Below are positions 25,441-33,711 of a stretch of 64,000 bases of DNA, piece by piece. A program made the translations under genes and the position numbers. Location of the stretch: the NCBI RefSeq assembly GCF_036013975.1, contig NZ_CP107904.1:7287001-7351000 (forward strand). The letters are read 5' to 3'. Positions within the stretch are counted from its first letter, which is position 1, and each line of letters opens with the position of its first letter. The DNA is from Kitasatospora sp. NBC_00458 (GTDB taxonomy: Bacteria; Actinomycetota; Actinomycetes; Streptomycetales; Streptomycetaceae). The notes beneath the pieces were generated by a model. That model was not told where the DNA came from. It ran no database searches and was given only the letters and a program-made list of their open reading frames with translations.

Positions 25441-27090
25441 ATGGCATCCAGCAGCAAGCGCCCCCGCCCCGGAGCGACCGGTGCGACCGACGAGGCCGGT
25501 GCGACCGACGAAGCCGCGCCGGTCGCAGCGGTCGCACCGGTCACTCCGGCAGCCCCGGCCGCCCCGGGCGAGGAGTCCCGCGTCCCCCACGTCCGGGTCG
25601 CCGTCATCGGCTCCGGCTTCGGCGGGCTCGGCGCCGGCGTCCGGCTGCGCCGCGCCGGCATCACGGACTTCGTCATCCTGGAGCGCGCCGACTCGGTCGG
25701 CGGCACCTGGCGCGACAACAGCTACCCCGGCTGCGCCTGCGACGTCCCCTCCCACCTCTACTCCTTCTCCTTCGCCCCCAACCCCGAGTGGCCGCGCAGC
25801 TTCTCCGGCCAGCCGGACATCCGCGCGTACCTGGAGAAGGTCACCGACGTCTTCGGCATCCGCCCGCACCTGCGGTTCAACACCGAGGTCACCGAGGCCC
25901 GTTGGGACGCCGAGCGGGCCCACTGGCGGATCGCCACCACGGCCGGCCGGTGGACCGCCGACGCCGTCGTGGCCGCCGCCGGACCGCTCGCCGACCCGCA
26001 GATCCCGGACCTGCCCGGCCTGGACACCTTCCCCGGCAAGGTCTTCCACTCCTCCCGCTGGGACCACGACTACCGGCTCTCCGGCCAGCGGGTCGCGATG
26101 GTCGGCACCGGCGCCTCCGCCGCCCAGATCATTCCCGCGATCCAGCCGCAGGTCGGCAGCCTGACGGTCTTCCAGCGCACCCCGGCCTGGGTCCTGCCCA
26201 GGCGCGACCGCGAGATCACCGAACTGGAGAAGTGGCTGCACGGCCGGGTGCCGCTCACCGCGAAGCTCCGGCGCGGCGCGCTCTTCGCCCTCCGCGAGAT
26301 CCAGGTCGACGCCTTCGTCCGACGGCCCGGCCTGCTCAAGGTGGTCCAGCGGCTCGCCGAACGCCACATCGCCGACGGCGTCGCCGACCCGGCCCTGCGC
26401 GCCAGGCTCACCCCCGACTACCGGATCGGCTGCAAGCGGATCCTGCTCAGCAACACCTACTACCCGGCGCTCGCCGCCGCCAACACCGAGGTGGTCTCCT
26501 CGGGCCTGAGCGAGGTGCGCGGTTCGACGCTGGTCGCGGCGGACGGCAGCGAGCACGAGGCGGACGCGATCGTCTTCGGGACCGGCTTCCACGTCACCGA
26601 CATCCCCGTCGCCGCCCGGGTGTTCGGGGCCAACGGCACCAGCCTGGCCGAGGAGTGGAAGGACGGGGCGCAGGCGCTGCGCGGCTCCACCGTCCACGGC
26701 TTCCCGAACCTGTTCTTCGTCATCGGCCCCAACACCGGCCTCGGCAACAGCTCGATGATCCTGATGATCGAGTCCCAGCTCAACTACCTGGTCGACGCGC
26801 TGACCACGCTCGGCTCGGTCGGCGCCGCCGCCATGCAGCCCACCGCCCGGGCGCAGCGCCGCTGGAACCTCGAACTCCAGCACCGGATGGACCGCACCGT
26901 CTGGACCACCGGCGGCTGCCGCAGCTGGTACCTGGACAAGAACGGCACGAACACCGTGCTCTGGCCCGGATCCACCAGCTCCTTCCGCCGCGCCACCCGC
27001 CGGGTCGACCTGACCGAGTACGAGCTGATCCTCCGCGGGACCGGTGCCGCGGGCACGACCGCCACCGAGGCCGAGGAGGTCCTGGTATGA
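25441..27090 (+). CDS. flavin-containing monooxygenase, Baeyer-Villiger type
   Basis: A 549-residue FAD/NADPH enzyme. The FAD Rossmann motif is near residues 56-66 (IGSGFGGLGAG). The type-I Baeyer-Villiger fingerprint is FPGKVFHSSRWD, followed by the NADPH motif VGTGASAAQ. The start has a GGAGG site. The first ~45 residues are an Ala/Thr/Asp tail containing GATDEA repeated twice. It likely inserts oxygen into a ketone to make an ester or lactone. The next gene is an esterase-type hydrolase and the third an SDR, so an alcohol-ketone-ester-acid degradation path is plausible. Confidence 0.9.
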   Translation: MASSSKRPRPGATGATDEAGATDEAAPVAAVAPVTPAAPAAPGEESRVPHVRVAVIGSGFGGLGAGVRLRRAGITDFVILERADSVGGTWRDNSYPGCACDVPSHLYSFSFAPNPEWPRSFSGQPDIRAYLEKVTDVFGIRPHLRFNTEVTEARWDAERAHWRIATTAGRWTADAVVAAAGPLADPQIPDLPGLDTFPGKVFHSSRWDHDYRLSGQRVAMVGTGASAAQIIPAIQPQVGSLTVFQRTPAWVLPRRDREITELEKWLHGRVPLTAKLRRGALFALREIQVDAFVRRPGLLKVVQRLAERHIADGVADPALRARLTPDYRIGCKRILLSNTYYPALAAANTEVVSSGLSEVRGSTLVAADGSEHEADAIVFGTGFHVTDIPVAARVFGANGTSLAEEWKDGAQALRGSTVHGFPNLFFVIGPNTGLGNSSMILMIESQLNYLVDALTTLGSVGAAAMQPTARAQRRWNLELQHRMDRTVWTTGGCRSWYLDKNGTNTVLWPGSTSSFRRATRRVDLTEYELILRGTGAAGTTATEAEEVLV

Positions 27091-28082
27091 GCCGCCCTTC
27101 GATTCCCGCCGACTGCCTGCCGCCCGTCCCCACCGAGGAGTCGGAGGTCCGCTCCGCCGACGGCACCCGGCTGCACGTCGAGGTGTACGGGCAGCCCGGC
27201 GCGCCGACGGTCGTGCTCGCGCACGGCTGGACCTGCTCGACCCGCTTCTGGGCACCGGTGATCCACCGGCTCGCCGACCGCTACCGGGTGGTCGCCTACG
27301 ACCAGCGCGGCCACGGGCGCAGCGAGGTCCCGCCCAGCCGGGTCCGCTACTCCACCCGCGCGCTCGCCGAGGACCTCTCCGCCGTGCTCGCCGGGACCGT
27401 CCCGGCGGGGGAGCGGGCCGTGCTGGCTGGCCACAGCATGGGCGGCATGACCATCATGGCCGCCGCGGGCCGGCCCGGGGTCGCCGACCGGACGGCCGCC
27501 GCCGTCCTGATCTCCACCGGCCCGTCCGACCTGGTCGCCGAACTGCGCGTGGTGCCGGGTGCGGTGCGCTCCCCGGGGCTGCGGCGCTTCCTGCACCGCC
27601 GGATCCTCCGCTCCCGGCTGCCGCTCGGCCCGATCGGGCCGGTCACCCGGGCGGCTCTCAAGTACGGGACGATGGGCGCCGGTTCGCCGGTCGAGCGGGC
27701 CGAGGTGACCGCCCGGATCGTGCACGCCTGCCCGACCGCGGTCCGGGCCAACTGGGCCCTGGTGCTGGACCGGCTGGACGTCCGCGCCGGACTGGCCCGG
27801 CTCACCGTGCCGACGGCGGTCGTCGTGGGCACCGACGACCGGCTCACCCCGCCGGTGCACGCGCACCGGATGGTCGCCGCGCTGGCCGACCCGCAGGGGC
27901 TGCTCCTGCTGCCCGGAGTCGGGCACATGGCGCCACTGGAGCGGCCGGCCGAGGTGGCCGCCGAGATCGACCGGCTCGCCGCCGCCCACCTGCCCGGTAC
28001 GGCGGCCGCCGCCGCAGGGTCCGCGCCCGCCGCCGCGCCCGCCACCGGAACCGCCAGCTCCGAGAGGACCGCCGCCGCATGA
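27087..28082 (+). CDS. alpha/beta hydrolase (esterase)
   Basis: A 331-residue serine hydrolase. Oxyanion-hole HGWT, nucleophile Ser in AGHSMGGMT, Asp in VGTDDRLTP and His in GVGHMAPLE make a full triad. The C-terminal ~35 residues are an Ala-rich tail. ATGA overlaps join it to the monooxygenase before it and the SDR after it. It likely hydrolyses the ester made by the monooxygenase; the substrate is unknown. Confidence 0.9.
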   Translation: MSRPSIPADCLPPVPTEESEVRSADGTRLHVEVYGQPGAPTVVLAHGWTCSTRFWAPVIHRLADRYRVVAYDQRGHGRSEVPPSRVRYSTRALAEDLSAVLAGTVPAGERAVLAGHSMGGMTIMAAAGRPGVADRTAAAVLISTGPSDLVAELRVVPGAVRSPGLRRFLHRRILRSRLPLGPIGPVTRAALKYGTMGAGSPVERAEVTARIVHACPTAVRANWALVLDRLDVRAGLARLTVPTAVVVGTDDRLTPPVHAHRMVAALADPQGLLLLPGVGHMAPLERPAEVAAEIDRLAAAHLPGTAAAAAGSAPAAAPATGTASSERTAAA

Positions 28083-28972
28083 CCACCACCCCGCCGCTCT
28101 CCGCCCAGGTCGCCGTCGTCACCGGAGCCGCCCGGGGCGTCGGCGCGGCCCTCGCCCGCACCCTCGCCCGGCGCGGCGCGGAGGTCGCGCTGGTCGGCCT
28201 GGAACCGGACGAGCTCAAGGCCGTCGCCGCGCAGTGCGGTCCCGCCGCCACCGCCTGGGAGGTGGACGTCACCGACGTGGAGGCGCTCACCGGGGTCGCC
28301 GGCCGGATCAGGGAGCACTACGGCCGGATTGACACGGTCGTCGCCAACGCCGGCATCGCCATCGGCGGTCCGCTGCTGGACAGCGACCACCGGGCGTTCA
28401 GCCGGGTCATCGAGGTCAACCTGCTCGGCAGCGTGGCCACCGCCCGGGCCTTCCTCCCCGCCCTCGCCGACAGCCGCGGGTACCTGCTGCAGATCGCCTC
28501 GCTGGCCGCGCTCACCCCGGCGCCGCTGATGAGCGCGTACTGCGCGAGCAAGTCGGGAGTCGAGGCCTTCGCGCACGCGATCCGCGCCGAGGTCGCCCAC
28601 CAGGGCGTCAAGGTCGGCGTCGGCTACCTGAGCTGGACCGACACGGACATGGTGCGCGGCGCCGACGAGGACACCGTCCTCAAGCAGATGCGGGACCGCC
28701 TGCCGTGGCCGGCCAACAAGACCTACCCCCTCGACCCGGCCGTGGACCGCCTGGTCGCCGGCATCGCCCGCCGCTCCGCCCACGTCTACGCGCAGGCGTG
28801 GCTGCGCGGCATGCAGCCGGTCCGCTGGATGCTGCCGTCCCTGATCGCGGCGGTCGGCTCCCGTGACGTCGCCCGGCTCGCCCCGCAGCTCGCGGCCACC
28901 GCCGCCTCCCGCCTGCGCCCCGTCGGCGCCGGCGGCGAGGCCGACACGGCGGCCGGCTCCGGGCGGCACTGA
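28079..28972 (+). CDS. short-chain dehydrogenase/reductase
   Basis: A 297-residue classical SDR: cofactor motif TGAARGVGAA, NAG in VVANAGIA, catalytic Ser in IASLAAL and YCASK. It has a C-terminal extension beyond the usual 250 residues (WLRGMQPVRWMLPSL), seen in SDRs paired with monooxygenases. It is the last gene of the MerR-linked operon. It would interconvert the alcohol and ketone that feed the monooxygenase. A strong hairpin follows directly. Confidence 0.9.
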   Translation: MTTTPPLSAQVAVVTGAARGVGAALARTLARRGAEVALVGLEPDELKAVAAQCGPAATAWEVDVTDVEALTGVAGRIREHYGRIDTVVANAGIAIGGPLLDSDHRAFSRVIEVNLLGSVATARAFLPALADSRGYLLQIASLAALTPAPLMSAYCASKSGVEAFAHAIRAEVAHQGVKVGVGYLSWTDTDMVRGADEDTVLKQMRDRLPWPANKTYPLDPAVDRLVAGIARRSAHVYAQAWLRGMQPVRWMLPSLIAAVGSRDVARLAPQLAATAASRLRPVGAGGEADTAAGSGRH

Positions 28973-28978
28973 CCCCGC

Positions 28979-29011
28979 CCCGGCCGGTCCCGCCTCGCGG
29001 GGCCGGCCGGG
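28979..29011 (+). terminator. hairpin terminator of the monooxygenase operon
   Basis: CCCGGCCGGTCCCGC pairs with GCGGGGCCGGCCGGG over 14 Watson-Crick pairs plus one G-T, with a three-base loop. It starts seven bases after the SDR stop codon. No U-tract follows. It may serve both convergent operons. Confidence 0.75.
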
Positions 29012-29158
29012 CTACGGGCCCCTCCGGCGTCCGGCGTCCGGCGCCTGAACGGGCGGACGTGGAACGGCCGTTGCCCGCCGTCCGGCGGCCCGCGCCTGCC
29101 GGGTGCTGACTGCCGGAGCTGCCCGCCGGGGCCTGCGTGCGAACCCTCGCCGGGACGG

Positions 29159-30310
29159 TCAACCCGTGGGCTCGGCCAGCAGCTTGAAGATGTCGTAGGC
29201 CGACTGGACGAAGCGCCCGTCGAGTGACGGGCCGGTGTTGGTGAGGGCGGCCACCGCGGTCGCGGTCTGCGGACAGAAGCCGACGAGGGCGGTGAATCCG
29301 CGGGTGGCCCCGGAGTGGAAGAGGAGGTCGCGGCCGTCCGCGGTCCTGCGCAGGTTCCAGACCAGGCCGAGCAGGTCGGCCGAGTGCGGAAGCCGCAGCC
29401 GCGGGCGGCCGACGTCGCGCAGGGCGCGTCCCAACCCGCTGTCGTCCGGCTCCAGATGGGCGGTCAGGTAGCGCAGGAGGTCGGCGCCGCCGGCCCGGAC
29501 CGCGCCGGCGCCCGGGAGGCCGGGGATGCGCCAGGGCGGGAGCGGGTGGCGGCGCCGGTGGCCGGTGGCGCGGTGCGGGGAGTCGGGGGAGCAGGTGGTG
29601 GCGTGCAGGCCGAGGGGGCGGAACAGGCGGTCGGCGAGCAGCTCGGGGTAGCCGGTTCCGCCGGCCCCGGCGAGCAGCCGGCCGAGCAGGCCGACCCCGT
29701 AGTTCGAGTAGCCGAACCTCTCACCGGGCCGGTGGCGCACGGTGGTTCGGGCCAGGCCCGCGCGGAGTCGCCGTTCGTCGTAGCCGGCGTACGGGTTGGC
29801 GGTCCAGGCGGGGAGGGCGGTCGCCAGCAGGCCGGGCGGGAGCCTGGGCAGGCCGGAGGTGTGGGTGGCGAGGTGCAGCAGCCGGACCGGCCCGCCGTGC
29901 CGGACGTCGGGCGGCTGCCAGTCCGGCGGGAGGTGGCGCTCCAGCGGGTCGTCGAGGGCGAGTTCGCCGCGCTCGGCCATCACGGCGAGCAGCAGCGCGG
30001 TGTACGTCTTGGTGACGGAGCCGAGTTCGAAGACGGTGTCGGGTGTGCAGGGTTCCCCGTCGAGCGCGGTCCGGCCGTGGCAGTGGACGGCGGTCCGGCC
30101 GCCGCGTGCCACGGCCAGGGTCACGGCGGTGGCGTACGGCGCCGCGGCCCGGACGAGCCGGGCCAGCTGCTCCGCGCCCGGGCCGTCGGGGGCGGCCGGG
30201 GTGGTCCGGGCGGCCGGGGAGTCCCGCCCGTCGGAGGCCGCCCCGGCGGGCGGGAGGGGCCCGCTCGGCGCGGCCTCCGGGCCGGTGCGTGCCACGTCCG
30301 GGCCGGTCAT
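29159..30310 (-). CDS. beta-lactamase-fold serine hydrolase (class C/DD-peptidase type)
   Basis: A 383-residue serine hydrolase. SxxK is seen as SVTK with the nucleophile Ser. YSN replaces YxN in RFGYSNYGVGLL, and HSG replaces KTG in LLFHSGATRGF, all in the right order for a class C beta-lactamase/DD-peptidase/esterase. There is no signal peptide; the N-terminus is an acidic, Pro/Ala-rich tail, so it is probably cytoplasmic. It begins five bases after the gene before it, as the last gene of the small-peptide operon. It could be a peptidase, esterase or amidase acting on a product of that operon. Confidence 0.87.
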   Translation of the reverse strand: MTGPDVARTGPEAAPSGPLPPAGAASDGRDSPAARTTPAAPDGPGAEQLARLVRAAAPYATAVTLAVARGGRTAVHCHGRTALDGEPCTPDTVFELGSVTKTYTALLLAVMAERGELALDDPLERHLPPDWQPPDVRHGGPVRLLHLATHTSGLPRLPPGLLATALPAWTANPYAGYDERRLRAGLARTTVRHRPGERFGYSNYGVGLLGRLLAGAGGTGYPELLADRLFRPLGLHATTCSPDSPHRATGHRRRHPLPPWRIPGLPGAGAVRAGGADLLRYLTAHLEPDDSGLGRALRDVGRPRLRLPHSADLLGLVWNLRRTADGRDLLFHSGATRGFTALVGFCPQTATAVAALTNTGPSLDGRFVQSAYDIFKLLAEPTG

Positions 30311-30315
30311 CGCGT

Positions 30316-31254
30316 TCAGGCCGCGACGGCGGCGCCGCCGAGGGCGCGCGACATCGTGACGGTCCCGGCGACCACCGCGACGACGGCGGTGTGCTCGTGG
30401 TCGCGGAAGGCCTGCTCGGGATCGTCCGAGACGGGTTCGGAGTTGTCGCGCGGGATCAGGCCGTCCTCGCGCTGGACGGTGGCGAGCGCCTCCCAGCCCT
30501 GTGCCCCGGTGACCGGTTCGCCGATGCAGGAGTCGACGACCAGCAGCTCCCCGACGAGGTCCCACTGGCCGACCTCCAGCCAGATGTCGACCCAGACGGG
30601 CAGCCAGGCGCGGACGTAGTCGCGCATCGGCTCGGGCAGGTTCTCGGGCCTGGCGCCCCAGTCGGTGATGTGGAAGACGGTGTGGGTGATGTCGTAGCCG
30701 GTCATCCAGTCGACCGCCCACGGTTCGGGGGTGGCGCCGAGCCAGGTCCCGGCGGCGAGCGCGGCCCAGTCGTCGGGCTGGTTGCGCAGGCCCACCACCC
30801 GGCGCGCGTTGGCGACGGCGAGCCGGCGGCTGGGCAGGATCTCGGCGACCTGGACGGCCCGCAGCTTGGCGAGCGACTCCAGCAGCTCGTCCATCGGGCG
30901 GTGCCGGTAGCCGGCCCGGGCGAAGTGGACGTACGTCTCCAGCGGGTCGGTCATCACCAGGTGCCGCAACTGCCGTTCGTACAGCAGGTTGCCGTCCCGG
31001 AGCTGGGTCCAGCCGAAGTCCAGCAGCTCGCGGGCGATCCGGGCGTCGTGCGGGCCGGTGACGCCGTCGCGCAGGACGAGCGAGGCGGCCAGCGCGCATT
31101 CGCCGAGCGGCTTGTAGGCGTTGTTGGGGTCGGCGAGGTCGATGGTGATGTTGTCCGAGAGCTTGCCGAACCCGATCTCGTGGGAGGCGTGCAGCCAGCC
31201 CATCGCGCGCGAGCCGATCTGCTGCGCGGTGGCCAGGATCCGGTGGTCGGTCAT
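30316..31254 (-). CDS. conserved alpha-helical protein (possibly DUF6895 type)
   Basis: A 312-residue soluble protein, almost entirely helical by pattern. It has evenly spaced aromatic residues (MGWLHAS, LLDFGWTQL, AGTWLGATPEPWAVDWM, WLPVWVDIWLEVGQWDLVGELLVVDSC), suggestive of an alpha/alpha-toroid or repeat fold. It resembles what I recall as the DUF6895 family of streptomycetes, but this is unverified. ATGA coupling to the 279-residue gene before it and a five-base gap to the hydrolase place it in one operon. No catalytic motif recognised. Confidence 0.78.
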   Translation of the reverse strand: MTDHRILATAQQIGSRAMGWLHASHEIGFGKLSDNITIDLADPNNAYKPLGECALAASLVLRDGVTGPHDARIARELLDFGWTQLRDGNLLYERQLRHLVMTDPLETYVHFARAGYRHRPMDELLESLAKLRAVQVAEILPSRRLAVANARRVVGLRNQPDDWAALAAGTWLGATPEPWAVDWMTGYDITHTVFHITDWGARPENLPEPMRDYVRAWLPVWVDIWLEVGQWDLVGELLVVDSCIGEPVTGAQGWEALATVQREDGLIPRDNSEPVSDDPEQAFRDHEHTAVVAVVAGTVTMSRALGGAAVAA

Positions 31255-32090
31255 GAGACGGCTCCGCTCAGCATGGCGTCCGCGATGGCGAGTTCGAGGG
31301 CGGTGCGGGCGCTGCCGTCGCCGACGACCTGGATCCGTTCCAGCACGGGGGCGATCTCCAGCGGTACCGGTCGGCCGTCGGCGGCCGCCCAGGCGAGCCA
31401 GCGGGCCAGTCGGGCGGCGACCCGGTGGTCGCGGCGGAGCATCGAGCGGACGGCGCCCCGGGCGAGCGCGAGGGTGTTCTCGCGGGCCGCGTCGTGGACG
31501 GGGCCGTCGAGCTCCGGGAGGGCCAGCGCCGAGAGTTGGGCCATCCGGACCGACCAGGCCTGCCAGGCGTGGGGTTCGAGCCGCGGGACGCGGTCGGGGC
31601 GCGGCGCGGCCAGGTCCGCTCCGGCGCCGGGGAGCCGGTCGAGGTCGCCGGTGGACGCGAGCGCCCGGGTCAGCAGGGCGCCGGCCGCCCAGTCCCGCCA
31701 GGCCGTGACGACGGCGGTGCCGTCGGGGCCGAGCCCGTCGGGGCCGAGCCGGTCCGGACCGGACCCGCCGGAGGTGCCGGAAGCGCCGCCCGGCGCGGAG
31801 CCCGGGGGGAGTGCGGCGGGCGGGAAGGCGAGGAGGGCCTCGGCCAGGAGCAGCACGGCCTGTTCGTCGGGGGCGGCCGCGCCGAGCGACTGCGGGGCGA
31901 GCAGGTCGGGTCCGAGCACCCGGGCGGCTGCGAGGACCGGGCGCGGCGCGCTGCCGGCGGTGGGGGCGGGGCCGGGATCGGCGAGCGCGGCCGCACCCCC
32001 GACACCCCGGAGGGCGTCGAGGGTGCGGCCCGCCAGCCGCTCGACCGCTGCGGCATACTCGTCGCGGAGCGAGAGATCGGCGGTTGGCAT
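31251..32090 (-). CDS. alpha-helical protein of unknown function in the small-peptide operon
   Basis: A 279-residue helical protein (LSLRDEYAAAVERLAGRTLDALRGV at the front, ARENTLALARGAVRSMLRRDHRVAARLARWLAWAA near the end). A Gly/Pro-rich insert in the middle contains a short GPDGLGPDG repeat. It may be a distant partner or paralogue of the protein encoded next, to which it is coupled by ATGA. The ATG (MPTADLSL) follows an AAGGAG site. I do not recognise the family. Confidence 0.72.
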   Translation of the reverse strand: MPTADLSLRDEYAAAVERLAGRTLDALRGVGGAAALADPGPAPTAGSAPRPVLAAARVLGPDLLAPQSLGAAAPDEQAVLLLAEALLAFPPAALPPGSAPGGASGTSGGSGPDRLGPDGLGPDGTAVVTAWRDWAAGALLTRALASTGDLDRLPGAGADLAAPRPDRVPRLEPHAWQAWSVRMAQLSALALPELDGPVHDAARENTLALARGAVRSMLRRDHRVAARLARWLAWAAADGRPVPLEIAPVLERIQVVGDGSARTALELAIADAMLSGAVS

Positions 32091-32314
32091 GGTTGCGTGA
32101 TTCTCCTTGAGGGGGTGTCGCGGTGTCTCAGGGCGGTGGCGGGCCCGCACGACGGCGGTGCGTCCCCGTGTCGGTGGCGCCTCCGCGTGCCGGCGGTTCC
32201 GCCGGGCCCGGGCTCATGGCCTGCGGCCCCGGCCCGTCGAATCGCGGCGCCGGCCGGGCCGGTGGGCCGTTGGGCCGCGAGACTCCGCGCGTGGCCCGAA
32301 CCGGAGGGTTCCGG

Positions 32315-32515
32315 CTACCGGGTCTTCTCCTTGGGCTGCTTCGGGGACAGCAGCAGCGCGAGTCCCACCAGCAGCAGCGCGGCGGCTTCCGGACGGTACG
32401 TGGGCGCGTCGCTGACGACGGCCTCGTCCTCCACCATCAGCGCACCGAGTGCGTCGAGTTCGGCCCGGGTCGCGAGCGGCGCCGTGGCCCTTCCGGTCAG
32501 GTGCTGAGCAAGCAT
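32315..32515 (-). CDS. 66-residue acidic peptide with hydrophobic C-terminal segment
   Basis: A short gene with an excellent GAGGAGG ribosome site eight bases before its ATG. The N-terminal half (MLAQHLTGRATAPLATRAEL) is amphipathic. The middle is acidic (MVEDEAVVSDAP). The end is a hydrophobic run (AAALLLVGLALLLS) followed by the basic tail KQPKEKTR. This could be a small tail-anchored membrane peptide or a precursor peptide. It is the first gene of a minus-strand operon, 224 bases ahead of two helical proteins and a serine hydrolase. No match recognised. Confidence 0.75.
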   Translation of the reverse strand: MLAQHLTGRATAPLATRAELDALGALMVEDEAVVSDAPTYRPEAAALLLVGLALLLSPKQPKEKTR

Positions 32516-32695
32516 CGGACGTGCCTCCTCATCGGATCTTCACCGCCTGGTCCGGCGATGCCCCCTCGACAGACGATACGAGTGCGAACCATCGGCCGCC
32601 ACCGCAGTACGCTCCGTGACGGCCGCCCGGACGGGGCCACCCCCGCGCGCCGCCGAAGTACCGCCGGGTACCCGCGAGTAGGTACGGTCGGGTGC

Positions 32696-33472
32696 ATGAC
32701 CACCACTGCCTTGATCACCGGCGCGACCGCCGGCATCGGAGCCGCGTTCGCCCGCCGGCTCGCCCGGAACGGCCATCAACTCGTCCTGGTGGCCCGGGAC
32801 ACCGAGCGGCTGGAGCGTTCCGCCGCCGACCTGACGGGGAGGTTCGGGGTCGAGGTGGAGGTGCTCACCGCCGACCTCGCCACCGACGACGGCATCGCGG
32901 CCGTCGAGGCCCGGCTCGCCGACGCCGCCCGCCCGGTGGACCTCCTGGTGAACAACGCCGGCTTCGGCAACAGGGGCGCGTTCTCGACCGTGCCGCTCCA
33001 GGACGAGCTGGACATGCTGAAGGTGCACATCGAGGCGGTCCTGCGGCTGACCACGGCCGCGCTGCCCGGGATGCGCGAGCGCGGGCGCGGCGCCGTCGTC
33101 AACGTCGCCTCGGTGGCGGCCTTCCTCCCGCGCGGCACGTACGGGGCGAGCAAGGCGTGGGTGGTCAGCTTCACCCAGGGGGTGATGCGCGACCTCGGCG
33201 GCACCGGTGTGCGGCTGATGGCGCTCTGCCCGGGCTTCACCCGGACCGAGTTCCACGAGCGGGCGGGCATGGGCACCGGGAACATCCCGGCCTGGGGCTG
33301 GCTCTCCGCGGACCGGGTCGTCGACGAGGCCCTGCGCGACCTGGCGCGCGGGCGGGCGCTCTCGGTGCCGAGCAAGCGGTACAAGCTCGCCGTCGCGATC
33401 GCCCGGGTGCTGCCGTCCGGCAGGCTCGGCGGGGTCTCCTCCAAGGCGGCGCGCACGTACCGCACCACCTGA
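32696..33472 (+). CDS. short-chain dehydrogenase/reductase
   Basis: A 258-residue classical SDR: TGATAGIGAA cofactor motif, NNAGFG, catalytic Ser in NVASVAAF and YGASK. The pattern (ARDTERLERSAADL, ADLATDDG) is typical of the SDRs annotated as DltE-like oxidoreductases. The substrate is unknown. It diverges from the small-peptide operon and is followed by a hairpin. Confidence 0.9.
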   Translation: MTTTALITGATAGIGAAFARRLARNGHQLVLVARDTERLERSAADLTGRFGVEVEVLTADLATDDGIAAVEARLADAARPVDLLVNNAGFGNRGAFSTVPLQDELDMLKVHIEAVLRLTTAALPGMRERGRGAVVNVASVAAFLPRGTYGASKAWVVSFTQGVMRDLGGTGVRLMALCPGFTRTEFHERAGMGTGNIPAWGWLSADRVVDEALRDLARGRALSVPSKRYKLAVAIARVLPSGRLGGVSSKAARTYRTT

Positions 33473-33488
33473 GCGCGGCCGGCGGGGC

Positions 33489-33508
33489 GGGCCGGGTCCG
33501 CCCGGCCC
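33489..33508 (+). terminator. short hairpin after the SDR gene
   Basis: GGGCCGGG-TCCG-CCCGGCCC forms a perfect eight-base stem with a four-base loop, 16 bases after the stop codon. No U-tract. Confidence 0.5.
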
Positions 33509-33587
33509 TGCCGGGTGTCCGGTGGGGCCGGGCGGGGCGGTTCCGGTGGGCACGGCGGCCTCGGGCGGCAGAGCGGAGATACTCTCA

Positions 33588-33607
33588 CTATTAGCTTTGC
33601 TAACTAT
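33588..33607. promoter_or_regulatory. MarR-like operator palindrome before the ABC exporter
   Basis: The core TTAGC-TTT-GCTAA is a perfect palindrome. It is flanked on both sides by ACTAT, making an AT-rich island in GC-rich DNA. The form resembles MarR-family operators in actinomycetes. It lies ~105 bases before the preferred start of the ABC exporter and probably overlaps its promoter. No MarR gene is in the window, so the regulator would act in trans or be absent. Confidence 0.6.
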
Positions 33608-33711
33608 GAGCCTCTCTCGTTATGCTGGCGACCGACCGCCCGCCCACCCCGCCGTCGGCGCGCGCCCCGTGCGCCGCGCCCGCGCCGCGGCCGACCGAGG
33701 GAGGAGCGCCC

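Noticed and set aside
32123..32314. Second short peptide gene between the 66-residue peptide and the helical proteins
   Set aside because: No frame with both a ribosome site and non-biased composition could be supported.
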